Positions 1-12,899 of a stretch of DNA of 64,000 nucleotides are shown piece after piece; within the stretch, counting starts at the first letter, position 1, and every line of letters begins with the position of its first letter. Location of the stretch: the NCBI GenBank assembly GCA_026545765.1, contig JAIFAC010000178.1:1-64000 (forward strand), given 5' to 3'. This stretch comes from Plantago major. Lineage: Eukaryota; Streptophyta; Magnoliopsida; Lamiales; Plantaginaceae. The position numbers and the translations under genes were made by a program. Under the pieces are notes generated by a model. It ran no database searches and had not been told where the DNA came from. It was given only the letters and a program-made list of their open reading frames with translations.

Positions 1-940
1 ATGTTAAGATGTTTCAGTATGTAGGGTTGTTAATTTGATATTTAGTCGAAAGTGTTTTGGAACCCTTACTTGTTGACAAAATTGGAAATTTTGTTAATTT
101 CAACTAATTATATCAATTGTATGTTTATGGAGCTATAGTATACTAGTTAGTTAACTTGTGCAATTGATATATTGATTGTGAATTTGTATTGTTAATTAGT
201 ATAATGTTAGGATGTTTGTAAGTACTTAGTAATTTTGATCTGATAAATTCGTATATATACACTAGATTATGAAGATTTAATTATGTTTTGAGACTATTTG
301 GTGATTATATTAACGAAATGTATGTCATAAATCTAATAATTGTAGACGTGTCGCTAATCATATAATTATGAATCCCGATCACTCATGGATGTAATTACCG
401 CATAGTGAATGGCGAATCTCACCTAGTTTTGTGGAAGGTGAATCCTTCATCACTTTTGCGCTACACAAACTACTTGTTTCGAGTGGGGGAAGATGAAGTG
501 CCCTTGCAATGCGTAACAAATGTAGGAATAAACAATTTTGCCTCCTAAACGGTAGTGGAGCACTTGAACGAGTGGGGTTCGTGGTCTCAAAGATGAGGTA
601 TGGTGTTATCATGGTGAGACACGAGCACCGCTCATGGATTATGAGCATCTCTCAAAGCATAAAAGGAAGGAGAAAATGTGATCGGAGGGACTCAAAATAC
701 GCTTCATATGATGCTAATTATGATCATGAACGAATGGAGCAAATGGTGTATGATGTTATGGGTCCAGCAGTTCATGGACACTGTAGCCAGAATCGAGGGG
801 ATGCTAATTATTCTTAGTTGTTATGTGTATATATGCTTAGTTGTTGATTATTATTACTTTTTGTGCAATATCTCGCTAAATGTATATTCATGTATTCTTT
901 ACTAACACATTTTTCTTGCAATTTCTTATATGCTCGCAGA

Positions 941-2823
941 TGCCGCCAAAGGAAGTCGACATACCTTTCCTCCCGTGGGGGTGCTAGTCCAATGGGTTCT
1001 AGTAGTACAATGAAGTCATGGTACTAGTCCTCTCGCTGATACATCATTGGTGGCAGAAGAACTTCCTGTGTACCAGACTCAACCGCCTACACGGCACATG
1101 CTCCTCGGTGACTACCCTCCGACGGGTGTCCCTACTGACGTTGACTCGACGGTGTTACATTTCGTGGAGTCGTGTTGTTCCCAACGGCAGAACAAGTAAG
1201 TATTATGGATTTGTAGAACATACACTTAAGATAAATATATGTTACATGATTTTACTAATGAATATTCGCTTTGTTTGTCTATTGATAATGTGTTTCAGCC
1301 TCGGATGCCTTGGACAAACCAGGCAAAATCTTCGGGGAGGTGAGATGCCGGACAGAGGAGTAGAAGTGGTCAAACGTCCGGACCGGATGAAGCACTTTTA
1401 CTGGACGAAATGCCAGAAGCTTAAAATGTTACAATGAATGTTTTATTTGTTCTTTAGTCATCAGGTTAATGTGTGTGGTATGTTAGCCACTATATCTGGA
1501 GTGGTATGTTAGCCACTAAGCTTGTTTTGATGTGTTAGTCACCATTTATGAACTTGTTGTGTCATTTGAGTGGTATGTTAGCATCAACTCTGGGTGATAT
1601 GTTAGTCACCATCGTTAGTCAATTTTAGGACAATTTGAGTGGTATGTTAGCCACTGCTTGTTTTGATGTGTTAGTCACCATTTATGAACTTGTTGTGTCA
1701 TTTGAGTGGTATGTTAGCCACGAACTCGGGGTGATATGTTAGTCACCATCGTTAGTAATTTTAGGACAATTTGAGTGGTATGTTAGCCATCGAATTGAAT
1801 TGTTGTGGGACTACTACATTTGAGTGTCATTTTAGTGTTATATTTAAATTGTTATCTTTCTTTATGCTTTTATAATTTTTACTTTGAATGGAATTGTCAG
1901 GTAGATTATTTCATTCCCAATGTTCGTGTCCCATTGTATTCGCTTTCAAGACTTTAGGGTCTACAAATGAAGGAGACACGCAGCAACCAACTTGGGTGGG
2001 GGATGACGAGGGCACTGTGGGAGACGTGATCGAATGATCCCTTCTGCCCGTGATCGCGCATAAGAATAGACAAAACCGCTTGTCGAGCCGCTATGACGGT
2101 ACGGCAATCGCTGATATTACATGGGTCGCGAGTCATATTACATCACGGATGGAGGTTAGTAAATATGTTGTTTATGACTTGAATATGATCCATACGCTTT
2201 TAGCTTTCATTTCAATCAACTAACTACTTGTTTGCACATATGTTTTTTAGGCCAATAGAGGATGACCAAGAGTGCTCAGATCACTTCAAGAAGGCTGTAA
2301 GCATATGGATCGACGTGGAGGGCTTTGAGCCATGTAATGCACTTCTTTCTTAAGGTTAATATGTTTATTTGAGTATTTTAAAGTGATTCCTAAATTGCAT
2401 CTCATTTCGTATGCAACCAACAATTGCAAGAGTGAGGTCGAGAGGAGGATGGAGAGGATGATCGACGCATGAGCCGCCAATTGAAGAGCAAGACCAGATC
2501 TTCTTCGAGGTCAACCTAATGGACAAGTAGGGTCGAATGTATGGATTAAAGTTTGGGCCCTTCCATGAGTTCTGTAGTTTCTAGTGTCCTGTGGATCAGA
2601 TCGCGATCTAATCTCTACACATTGCGAGCAGTGTTCAAGAGATGATAACTCCTTCCACTGTGAAATAGTCGCGACAAAGGCAAATTACAAGTGCTTGAGG
2701 AATGTTCAGATGGCTCAATGGATGGACGCTTTGACCTGTTCAAGAGTTCTTCCTGGGCCTCACCCACCGCCTCCTCCATCATTCTTAGTTACATCGCACT
2801 TATTATGGACTTGTTATGGATAA
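941..2823 (+). pseudogene. Decayed second gene of the CACTA element (Ptta/En/Spm plant transposase family)
   Basis: This is a fragmentary spliced gene. An exon opens with ATG at 941 right after an AG acceptor (tgctcgcag). Its frames include a Ser/Gly-rich start (SSRGGASPMGSSS), then a Pro-rich stretch with LLGDYPPTGVPTDVDSTVL near 1100-1160, then PRMPWTNQAKSSG near 1300-1340. Near 2480-2820 lie pieces resembling the conserved C-terminus of the Ptta/En/Spm family: EEQDQIFFEV, MYGLKFGP, and finally MAQWMDALTC followed by a Pro run. Reading needs several frame changes and meets stops, so it is a pseudogene. In intact elements this protein works with TNP2 at the subterminal repeats. The family call comes from motif order seen by eye. 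Confidence 0.6.
1465..1795 (+). repeat. Minisatellite inside the CACTA element
   Basis: Tandem units alternate GTGGTATGTTAGCCAC with TGATGTGTTAGTCACCAT and share spacers such as ATTTATGAACTTGTTGTGTC. About eight short units group into two or three longer units of ~110-150 bp. GTTAGCCAC and GTTAGTCACC are related to each other. The array lies between coding remnants, probably in an intron. No function is visible. Confidence 0.8.
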
Positions 2824-2969
2824 TTTGACACTATTTCACCTTCTTCTTGTTTCGGATAATTTATAGATAATTTATATTGTTTCGATATATTAATGCAATT
2901 TAATTGTTTTGTATATTATCTATGATTATATTATGTGAAAAACAGTGAAACGAAATATTAAAAAAATAT

Positions 2970-3350
2970 TTAAAAGGAATTTAGCGACGAACAAAATCCT
3001 TCGCTAAATTCACTAACTAAGGGCGAATTAGCCCATTGAATTTAGCGACGGATTTTGTTTCGTCGCTAAATGTCAACCCAACTAAGGTCGATTTAGTGGT
3101 GGATTTAGCGACGAACACATCCGTCGCTAAATCCGTTTCTAATTAGCGACGGATAAGTAATCCCGCCAATTCGGACGGATCGTCAACGATTAATCCGCCG
3201 CTACCGTTATTTAGCGACGGAATACTTATCCGTCGCCAAAAAAATAGTGACGATTGGTTTGAGACGGAGGTTATCCGTCAATAAGGATTTAGCGACGGAT
3301 GATAGCTTTTAGCGACGGATAATTCGCCGCTAAACTGTTTTTTTGTAGTG
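2970..3350. repeat. CACTA subterminal repeat array (TTTAGCGACGGA)
   Basis: At least ten copies of TTTAGCGACGGA or its complement TCCGTCGCTAAA occur in both orientations up to the terminus at 3350. In En/Spm elements such motifs are binding sites for the element-encoded TNPA-like protein and bring the two ends together. The CpG in each unit makes the array a likely target for cytosine methylation, as is known for Spm. Confidence 0.85.
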
Positions 3351-3469
3351 TCTTGAGTACAAATCAAGGCTTTTGGCCTAGTAATGTGAAAAGAAACAAA
3401 TAAATAAAGCATAAACTTAATAAATAAGCTAGATTAAATAATGAATATAAAGAAACTAAGAGTTTAGAG

Positions 3470-5428
3470 TTACATTACCGATGGATTCAAAGAGCTTCTA
3501 AATTGATCAACTTGACGCACCTCCGCACTAAAAGCGGATTCCAAAGCTACGTAGATAAAGGAATAGCAAGAATATCACACGCCATCTTTGAAACAATTGA
3601 TAACGGTGTTCATTCAAACCCCACCAAGATAATGCATCTAACTCCTCTTCCTCCGTCCCAAATCATCACCCAAATACCTCTCAAACTCACTTCTTTGTAT
3701 CACATTCGTTCCTTCAACTTCTTAGCTTTCTCCAAACGATTTCGACGATTTACTACCAACTTCAAGATTGGGATCACCACTAGTTTGGGCAGTTTGAAGC
3801 CACACTAGTGTACTTTGACCTATACTCATCATATAGCTCATTAGCACACGCCTTCACTTGTATAGCTAATTCTCTAGCTTTTACTTCCCAAATATTTCTT
3901 CTAGACTCACAACAATAACTTCAAACTTCGCATGTGGATCAAGAATCACCGCCATGTAAACCATCATGTTAATCTTCCAAATCACCCCAATACTTGTTAT
4001 ATTGTTCTTGCATGACTAGGCCATTGATTGCATTTTTTCATCTCTATTTTCACTCCATTCACTCAACAATGAAAGAACGCCACAAATTTCATTTAGTCCC
4101 TTGTTGTTGTCAAATACAAAGCACCGTAAATGCGCTTTGTCACCCATAGAATCCTTTCAAAACACAACCAACTTCTCCACATTCACCCAATCATTGTCAT
4201 CGAGCCATTTCATCGCTTATCGAACAGTAAGTCAATTCCATCAATAGCTTGTCTCAATTTGCAAGCGGCATCTAACATGCTATATGTGGAATTCCAACGA
4301 GTCAGCAATCTTGGGATAACAAAGCTTTTCAGATCTATATTATGTCTCTTCGCAAGATCTTTCAATCTTTGAAATCTTCAAGGAGAGTTCGATATATTTC
4401 AAAGACATCCGATTCTATCGATGGATGTTTGATCATCTCTAATGCCATCCCACAATAAGGTTAATGATATGAGCTATGCATCTCATGTGAATGTATTTGC
4501 CTACAAATACCCCATAACACTAATCATTCTTCCCAAATAAGCACATGCAAGTTATTAGTCCAAAGATTATCAACAATCACAAAGAAAAGCTTACTTTCAA
4601 TACCCCATGCAACAAGACACTCCTCAATATCTTTTCCAACGGCTTGACCACTATGACTAGTAATAGGGCAAAAGTTAATGATCCTTTTGTAACTTCCATT
4701 CATTATCAACAAAATGAGCCGTGATGCACATATAATTCAACTTCCGATTAGACGTCCATGTGTCAAGAGTAATGCTAACTCTTTGACAAGAATTCTAAAC
4801 ACACCTTTCAACATTAACTTTTCAACCTTGTAAAGTTTAAGAACATCACGGCAATAGTAAAACGTGACAAACAAGTGTATTTAGACAAGTTCCATGACAC
4901 GCATAAAACCAGTGACTCAAAGAAATCTAAAAGAGCATTCTTCAAGAATTATCATTTCAACAATAGCTTGTCTAACTTCACCAAATTCACAAAGACTAAA
5001 TGTCAATTTCCCATCACCCCTTCTCCATCCACAAACCCGTGTCTAAAGTTCAACTCATTTTGTTTTCCTTTATTTGCGTGATTATGTAAACATTTGTCAA
5101 CATGCGATCTAATATTCGCTGTACCATTCCTAACAAGACAACATCCAAAAGTAGCATCACAATACTTACATTCAAATTTCTAGGGCTGTGGTTGTCCACA
5201 TACTCCACGAAATGCTTCCAAAATGGCGATTTCTTTGTTTTTCTAGTTCTCACATAATTGCCCATCCGTGAGTTTCTTATGTGGTGGTAATGTACTTTGA
5301 ATTTCTTCCAATTCTTCAACAGTAAAATAATTGGTGGACAAGTTTACAGAACCCGTCTGAGCCGTGTCCAAGTCCTCAGCACCCATCTCCAAGTCTACAT
5401 GTAAACCAAGTCGTTCTTTTGGAGGCAT
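3470..5428 (-). pseudogene. hAT transposase relic (BED zinc finger / RICESLEEPER type)
   Basis: Read on the minus strand, the expected order is present. ATG at 5428 opens MPPKERLGLH. A BED zinc finger follows near 5250-5060: KSPFWKHFVEY, then a CKYCD motif, then H and C ligands. Near 5000-4880 is a FGEVRQAIVEMIILEECSF-like stretch. Near 4690-4560 is the RNase-H-like core, with KRIINFCPI, IEECLVAWGIE and IVDN. Near 4350-4240 is FVIPRLLTRWNSTY-like sequence. The hATC dimerisation domain lies at 3590-3480 (MACDILAIPLST). Several frame changes and stops interrupt it, so it is inactive. The length (~1.95 kb) fits a full transposase of ~650 residues. Confidence 0.8.
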
Positions 5429-5734
5429 CTACGATTCAAAAACATCAGAAATATAAAATCCCCAAACAGTAAGTTCAAATGCATAATGTGAACATGAATT
5501 ACATAAAAATTCCATACATAAGTTCAAAAGCATATCATAAACTTACTATGCAAGAAGTTTGCAAATCCGTGGTTGCAAGTTAAACAAACTTGAGATGGAT
5601 TGGTTGGTTGGAACACAAGAATTGCTCAAAATCCCCAAATGTATGGTTTAGGTATACTTTCATCTCAATTAAGATAAAATCAAATCCCCAAATGTAATGT
5701 AATTAAAATTGGTTAGAGAAGGTTGTTTACTGCT

Positions 5735-5995
5735 ATCGTGGAGGAGAGTGACAACAAGGGTGGAGGAGAGGACAATCCATGGTGGAGAGTGACAATGATC
5801 GTGGAGGAGAGTGACAGTCGGCGTGGTGGCGGAGGAGATCGGCAAGGAGAGTGACAATCGACTGGTGGAGTGACAGTCGGCGACTCGACGACTCGGCGTG
5901 GTGGCAGAGGTGGAGGAGACTGGAGAGTGACTCGACTCAGAGAATGACAACATGGTGACACTGACTCAGAGAGTGACATGGCCACTCGGCATGGT
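5735..5995. repeat. Purine-rich GTGGAGGAGAGTGACA minisatellite in the hAT leader
   Basis: About twelve imperfect units of GTGGAGGAGAGTGACA, some with a CGGCGTGGTGGC insert. The run is markedly more GC-rich than its surroundings. It lies between the hAT terminus and the transposase start. The opposite strand reads as a long Ser/Pro/Leu low-complexity frame, which I treat as an artefact. Confidence 0.75.
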
Positions 5996-6216
5996 GGCGC
6001 CTAGTCATCAGGTCGGAGCTAAGCCTGGAGGAATTTGGAAAGGATTTTGGGTGAATTAGGTTTTTTGAGTAGTATAAAATATATGTCTTCCATTTTTTTC
6101 GGTTTATTTCGGTTTGGACCGAAAATCGTCGGTTTTAAACCGAACCGAAAACCGAATAATTAAAAATTCTGAAACCGAGAACCGAGTTTTTCGATTCGGT
6201 CTGCTTCGCCACCCTA

Positions 6217-6585
6217 AATGCTAGGTTGGGCTTAGCAAAATACTTGATTGGAAAATTAGAGAGAAAAAGTGTTGGGCCTATTCACACTTTAAAGAACTCC
6301 GCTGCAAAGTATTAAATTAAACTTGTACCAATTCGATTAAAATAATACTACTGAGTTTTCGAAATGTTACACAATCTTACTTGGATTCACCCCAATTTAC
6401 AGTTCACCCATAAATTTATATCCGTATTTATTAATGGCTCATTTTCCATGAAATAGGGGAGTATCTCCATATTTTGGAAGACCGTGTAAAATCTCCATGT
6501 AATTGTCCCATCACATTAAATATTCAAAAGGGCAATCCCAACAGGTCCAGCAAAAGTGGTTGATCTCCATTGTTTTCTTATAAAT
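6217..6585. other. Unassigned spacer between the hAT and Helitron elements
   Basis: AT-rich sequence between the hAT terminus and the degenerate left Helitron terminus. I see no gene, RNA or repeat structure in it. Confidence 0.5.
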
Positions 6586-7109
6586 AATAGATTAACTGCC
6601 AATGCCACTTGATAATTTACTTTAATAATAAATTGAAATGTGAGGATTAAATAAATTAATAAAAAAGATAGTCAAAACTCTTTGTAGACAACGCTGGTCG
6701 TGGTGTCGTCGGTAGTCATTCTTCATCCAATATTATATCATTGAGTGTTTATTTATGTTAACTATAGAAAATGTAAAAATAGGGTCCTACCATACCCGAC
6801 TTGTTAATTAGTAACAGTTACATATATTTTTTACAAAAAAAATCTATCCCTCAAACGGAACCAAAATAAAATACAAAATTATACAACACAATCAATAGGG
6901 TTGTTCCCAACAATCTTGTGGTGATATATGGTCACCCCACCACACAGACACACACAAATATTATACAAACGTAATTTCACATGTCACGGTTGTATTTTCC
7001 AACCCACCGATTCCCACCAACCCCGCGGTGGTATGCGTCACCCCATCAAAGACACAAAAATTATTATTCTACGAACATAATTTCACATGATACGGTTGGC
7101 CCATTATGG

Positions 7110-7465
7110 ATGAAGAAAGTAAAGAGAAGATAGAAGAGAGTTTCCGCCAGAGAGAATACTGAACACCCCGGCCCGCCATGGAGATCAAGAAAGTACAAAG
7201 AAGATCAAGACATTTTCCCGCCTAGAGTATCACCGATCCCCACCTCCCGGCCGTTATGGAGATCGTGAAAGTAGAGAAAAATCTAATAGAGTTTCCACCT
7301 AGAGAGTATCGATCCCCAAGCTCAAGTATGGAAATCAGAAAGTAGAGAGAAGATCTAAGAGAGTTTTTCCACCTATAGAGTATCGTGATCCCCAGCCTGC
7401 TATGTATCAAGAAAGTAACGAGAATATCGAAGAGAGTTTCCCCGCCTAGAGAGTATATGCACTTC
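7110..7465. repeat. ~70-90-bp tandem repeat in Helitron copy L
   Basis: Four to five imperfect units each contain AAGTA-GAGAAGAT, GAGAGTTTCC, CGCCTAGAGAGTAT and GATCCCC. The same array, inverted, lies at 45440-45715 in copy R, so it belongs to the Helitron family. No coding sense is apparent. Confidence 0.75.
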
Positions 7466-8570
7466 TCCGATGTCGGAAAAATGTAGTTTTTACTAACTTA
7501 ATCATAACATGTTGTGGTCGATCTTGTAACAAAGGTATGGAACGGATTCGGTATATACCGCATCGACCGAACATCATTATTTCGAATGGGGTTGGAATTC
7601 GGGTTTAAATAGAACCAGTCCTTCCAGCCAGAGATCGTAGAGAAGAGAAACTTTATACCTCATCCTACCGATCTAATCATATACATAAAGAAAATGAAAT
7701 TGAAAGTCTTCACATGTAAAAAGTTGTTAATAGACATGTAAAGATCAACACACCACCAATTAGCTCACGTGTGTCTCTTCTATATTCTGGAACTGAAAAT
7801 AGCACGTTTAGTACACGATTCATAAAACATTTTTAGAAGATTAGTTGAAGTAACTATGTCAAGCATAGATCCAAAGGTACTCCAATCTGGATTCATGCCC
7901 ATTAAGAAAATTAGTGTGTGGGTGGCGATTTTGATGAAATTATGGGATTTAGAAGATTTGATTGAACACATTTATAAATAGTTGCAAAGGTTGAATATCA
8001 ATGGCAAAATTATGTAACCAAAATTAGATTAACAGAACCTAATACGAATTAACTTGGCATCAAAAATAAATTTATCCTAATTATAATTGTTTTATAATAT
8101 TTTAAACTAAAAAAATGAAATAATTTCTTACATTGATTTTAGGCCAAAATACCATAACTAGAATTGATAATAAAAACTGGTCTTTATAATATATGAATAG
8201 ATCACATCTTCACATGCCTAAAAATTAAAAATTAATTTATTACTTTCTTCTTTATCTTCTCACCTCTTCTACTTTATTCACTATCTCCTACGACTATTCA
8301 TTATTTTTCATACATGAGTATTTAGAGAAAAGTCGAAACCTAAATAAAAAAAAAAAAAAAAAAAAGTAGAGAGTTAATACAACTTAGAATGAATTTCTTT
8401 TACTTTAGTTTTCTATTAAAAATGTCAAAGTAATTAGAAAGCGCCAAGTATCACTTATGCACCAGCGGATCATGTGTCCTTCACACTAAACCATCCACTA
8501 GAGAATATAGTAGAAAAATATACGACAGAGCCACAATAACCGAAAGTGCGCAAATGGTATGGTCGCATGG

Positions 8571-8653
<83 letters not shown>
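8571..8653. repeat. (AT)n-(GT)n microsatellite at the left edge of the pararetrovirus fossil
   Basis: About 14 AT units run into about 28 GT units. In Helitron copy R the corresponding place is a single uninterrupted AT tract (42673-42759). This tract is therefore the left part of the original AT repeat, split by the insertion. Confidence 0.9.
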
Positions 8654-8655
<2 letters not shown>

Positions 8656-8896
8656 TAAAAGTTTCTCCCAAAAAGATTAGCTTAGCAATTTTCAAATTCC
8701 TGTAATCAGATCAAATTTCCAAGTTAAAGATCAGAATTGTAATCCGATCAAGTTTCAAGTTTAAGAGTCAGAGTTATCTCGTATAATTCAAAGTTACTTT
8801 CTTCATTGCTACAAGAATTTTATATCACAAGATTTTAATCTTGCCAATTATTTCATTAAGTATGTATCTCAGATTTCATTATGCTACCGACATAAA

Positions 8897-8908
8897 TGGT
8901 ATCGAGCC
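8897..8908 (+). other. Primer-binding-site-like motif of the caulimovirid fossil
   Basis: The motif closely resembles the initiator Met-tRNA complement that marks position 1 of caulimovirid genome maps. It lies ~190 bp upstream of the movement-protein remains, as expected. Part of a fossil. Confidence 0.6.
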
Positions 8909-9089
8909 ATAAAGTCCCTGGAGAGTATTAATTAATTAAATGTACTTGATTTAGTAGTAAGTTTTGATTCGATAAACACGCATATAATTCCTCGATAGGT
9001 GTGTAAGACGATGTCCAATTAGCTTTTACGAAATCAAGCCAAGAAGATTAATGAATAATCTTTTGGGAACAATATGGCTTCGCATCATC

Positions 9090-9830
9090 ATCTGCATTTT
9101 ATACTAATGAAAATGTAGTATCTACTATTGAAAATACTTGGGAAGATAAAGATTTGTTCAATTGGAAACCACCAAATGTAGATAAGAGTACAATATATAA
9201 ACAAAGCATATTAGATTTTAGATCACTATACTATATAAAAACAAGAACAAGTCCTTCCTTTAGTAAGTGATCAACAAACTTTACATTTATTCACTAAAAA
9301 TCAATTAGAAAGCATATAGCCAAGGATACAAATTTTACATATAGGTCTTGTACAAATTGCTATTAAACCTTTAACAAGAGAAGGATTAGATACTAGCATT
9401 TTTGTTGCACTTAGAGATGCTAGACATTTTGATTTTCAAGATTCCTTTAGGATTAATTGAAACAAGTCTTTGTAATGGACCAATTTATTTTAATTGTTAT
9501 CCTAATTTTACCATATCTTTAATCGACCGCATATTTTAGATATTCTCACTTTAAATGTAAAAACTCATAATTACAAAATGAAGCATGGTTCTCATATATA
9601 TGAGATATTTTATAGAATACATTACAAAGTTATGAATACGGGTTTAAATGTCAAAGCAAAGACACTATGAAAACCTTCGACAAACTATTTTTGGAAAATT
9701 AATAAGTCAAAGTCTAATCTTACAAATTCCTAAGACTATAGAATGGAAAATGTTAATCTTCCCAAGCCTTACCGCTTTCCGAACGATACCAAGATCCCAA
9801 CCAATAGAAAATTCAAATAGAAAATATAGT
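9090..9830 (+). pseudogene. Caulimovirid movement-protein remains
   Basis: Recognisable pieces of the viral 30K-type movement protein occur near 9340-9500, including an LRDARHFDF-like stretch and a GPIYFN-like stretch. The family's role is cell-to-cell spread through plasmodesmata. Broken fossil. Confidence 0.6.
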
Positions 9831-10704
9831 TGACCACCCGATGGAGGGGTTAGTATAAGGTTTAATGTATAAAGTTCTATGTCATTTAGAGATTATAGCT
9901 CATGAAAAATAGTGAATATTTATCTCGAGTAATTCTCATAGAAATTCTTTTAGTATTTTTGAAAAAGATAGATATAATTTTCAAGGAGTTAAAACACATA
10001 AAATGTTGCCCAACCAGTTTACACTTCACAAAGTTTTAGTGATAGCATAAATGATTTAGAACAACAAGAAGAAGATAAACCAACTTCACCAAATCTTTCT
10101 AACTTATATGTTTTGACAAAAGAATTTTGTATAGATAAGAGTTTGATAAGAAAAAGATTTTATGAGTGACGAAAATGAACAAGAAAGAGAATGGTTCGGA
10201 AACATTCTCTAAAAACTAAGAAATGTTATAAAAATAGTCGGTATGAATTTATGATTTCTACACAAAATCATATACCATTTTTACTTATTTTTTCAAAAGT
10301 ATGATAAACTTTCGCTTTTAACCAAAATAAAATCTTATTTTACAAAGAAAGATGGTTCAAGTATCTCGCATGAATTTCCACCTTTAGAGCCTGTAAGAAC
10401 AAAAGTTTTAGCAGATGTCATAGATTGTACGCCAGTCCTTACTGACAACAAGGAAGATGAGTCAGGAATGAAACAAAGGAATTACACTAATATAAGTTTA
10501 CATTGTCTGAGAAAACAACTAGAAAGAATAGAAGATAGTATAGAAAAGAAATTAGGTAGCCAATATCCAGTTGAGACAAATTTAGCATCCTGAAATAAAG
10601 AATATACCTCACCAGATAAGCAGATACATAGATTTCCATCAACGAGTACAAACCTAAGTTAATGTAAATGAGATCCTTCTAAAATAAATTCTAAGTTAGG
10701 AGAT

Positions 10705-11370
10705 TTGAATTCAGAAAAATTAAATACTTTAAAAAATTCCTTAGAAACTGTCCATTCAGATAATGAGTCTGAAGATAATAATCATATTTTTCCTGTAGAA
10801 CACAAAAATTTCTATCCTATACCCACTCCCCCAGGTATCCAATTAGAAGAAACACATACTCAAAGGACTTTTAATGGGTCAACAGTTTATGAGTGGAATA
10901 TAGACGGGTTAGCGTATACGATTATAAAAATTTGTCAAGAAATGGTAGTCATATCAAACATATATGGAAATAGAATGGACCAAGTTGATTGTGCAAAAAC
11001 TTTAATTTTAGGATTTAATGGACAATTAAAAGGATGGTGGGATAACTCCCTTACACCATTAGAACAAAATGTAATATTAGATAGTATTAAACAAGAGGAC
11101 AATGGAATACCAATTTTAGATGATAATAATAGACAAATTTCAGTAGCAGTTACTTCTCTCATTTACACTATATTACTTCATTTTGTTGGTGATCCTAATT
11201 GGTATAGTGAAAGAAATACTGAAATTTTACAAAATCTAAAATGTAGAAAGCTTCAGGATTTCAAATGGTACAAAGATGTTTTTCTTACAAAAATTTATGA
11301 GAGGGATGATCCAATAATTATTATTGAAAGAAAAATTTATTTCAGATTACCAAAGTTATTTAAGTAAAAA
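10705..11370 (+). pseudogene. Caulimovirid capsid-region remains
   Basis: Holds EWNIDGL, LILGFNGQLKGWWDN and LKCRKLQDF, motifs conserved in the coat-protein part of caulimovirid and related plant polyproteins. It lies between the movement-protein and pol remains, as in the family. Broken fossil. Confidence 0.65.
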
Positions 11371-12429
11371 AGTAAGAGAAAAGATTAAAAACATTAATGG
11401 GAATAATAGAAACAATGCCTTACTTGAGAAATTATAAACTAAATAACTGATCGATTACAAATTTGTAATGATTTAAAATTAAAATCCCAAATAAAGAAAA
11501 TGTAATATGGTAAGTAGAAAAGAATTGGGAAGTCGGTAATAATTGGTTTTTGATAAAATCAAACCTCGATTCATAGATGATGAAAAACTTGCAAAAGAAA
11601 ATATTCCAACAAAAAGGTCAATAAGCAAGATTACAAACCAAATAATAAAAAATAATTTTTATAAGAAAAAGAAAGATTTTATAAAAAGAAAGAGTCCTCT
11701 AGACAAAATAATATGTCACAAGTGTAAGACACTGACATTATGCCAACACTTGGGTAAGGCAAAAGATACAAGAATTAATTTCGCATTTAACAGCTTAAAA
11801 AATCGCCTTTTAAATATAATTTCAAATAAGTTCATGAAGAAGGAATAGGAACAGATAAAGAAGATTATCAATTTAATCGATTCAATCGATAATGATGAAA
11901 CTTCCGATTATTCGTAAGAAGAAGATTCGTGTTCTTCTCCTCGACCAAATGAGAAAAAGTGTTTGCATTGTAGTAAGAAACTTTTAGTAATCACAAAACA
12001 AAGTCAATATGAGTTAATATTGAAATGATTGATCGTGTCAAAGACCTCAACAAAAATATAATTATCTAAAGAAATTAAAAGATATGATTTTAGAAAAGGA
12101 CAAGAAACTTCTACTTCAAATAAACAAAAAAGATTTCAAAGATGTAATAAAAACATTCAATTCCCACAAAACAAACGGCATCTCCGTTAATGATATTCAA
12201 CGAGAAATTAAGGAAGTAAAAGTAAATTGACAATTAAGGCAAGAAAATGAAGAAATAAAACAAGATATTTTAATTTTAAAACTAAAAGATGAATTAAAAG
12301 AAGAAAGCATTACCAACAAAGTTGATAATGAAGAAAATAAGAATAATGGAGAATCATTCATAAATGTTTATCACAAATTACCTACCAAAGATGGTATGTC
12401 AAAATTAAAATTGTTATAGGACATTTACC

Positions 12430-12760
12430 CTAGAAACAATAACCTTAATGGACAAGCAGTATATGAATTGCATACAAGAAGGACTGATACCAACAAAATA
12501 TTTTGAAAAAACAAAAGAAAGGTTATCAACTGCAGATGCAACAAACCTAAAAATAAATTACAAACTTTCAAATGCACACATTTGCAATGATGGAATTTGT
12601 TTCCGAGCAAAATTTGTTTTAATAAAAAACTTGAACACCAAAGTCATTTTAGGAAACCCATTCTTACAAATGTTATTTCATTTACACGTAGATAACCAAG
12701 GTGTAGGAACTACGGTCTTGGGAAACAAAATACTTTTCCAATTCCAATATCCGTAACAAC
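12430..12760 (+). pseudogene. Caulimovirid aspartic-protease-region remains
   Basis: The region precedes the reverse transcriptase. It carries FVLIKNLNTKVILGNPFL-like sequence, typical of the C-terminal half of retroviral-type aspartic proteases. Broken fossil. Confidence 0.5.
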
Positions 12761-12899
12761 CAGAGATGTAAATCTTTACAAGAAACCTGAATTTTAAAAA
12801 ATAAAAATAAAGAAAACAAATTATGTATCTAAAAGAAGAACTCACCATAAAAGAATTGAAGAAAAAATTAAAAGCCCAGTTCTTCAGCAACAAATTTTA

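Larger units (their letters stand above)
1..3350 (+). mobile_element. CACTA (En/Spm) transposon, 3' part, 5' end outside the window
   Basis: The right end is clear. The sequence stops in TTTTTTTGTAGTG at 3338-3350, the mirror of the CACTACAAAAA start typical of plant CACTA elements. The last ~370 bp carry many direct and inverted copies of TTTAGCGACGGA, the subterminal repeats that the element's DNA-binding protein recognises. Bases 941-2823 hold remains of the second, Ptta/En/Spm-type gene. Bases 1-940 show no convincing coding sequence. The TNP2 transposase gene and the left terminus would lie to the left. The next three bases, TCT (3351-3353), would be the target duplication, but its partner is off-window. 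Confidence 0.82.
3351..6216 (-). mobile_element. hAT-superfamily transposon (decayed), one end replaced by the CACTA element
   Basis: On the minus strand the element starts near 6216 with TAGGGTGGCGAAGC, a hAT-like terminus. It is followed by a subterminal region rich in TTCGGTTT/AAACCGAA motifs (6085-6200), a leader containing a purine-rich minisatellite, and a transposase relic at 5428-3470. No matching inverted terminus is seen between 3351 and 3470, where the CACTA end begins. The simplest reading is that the CACTA element jumped into the 3' flank of this hAT copy and the other hAT end lies left of the window. Confidence 0.65.
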
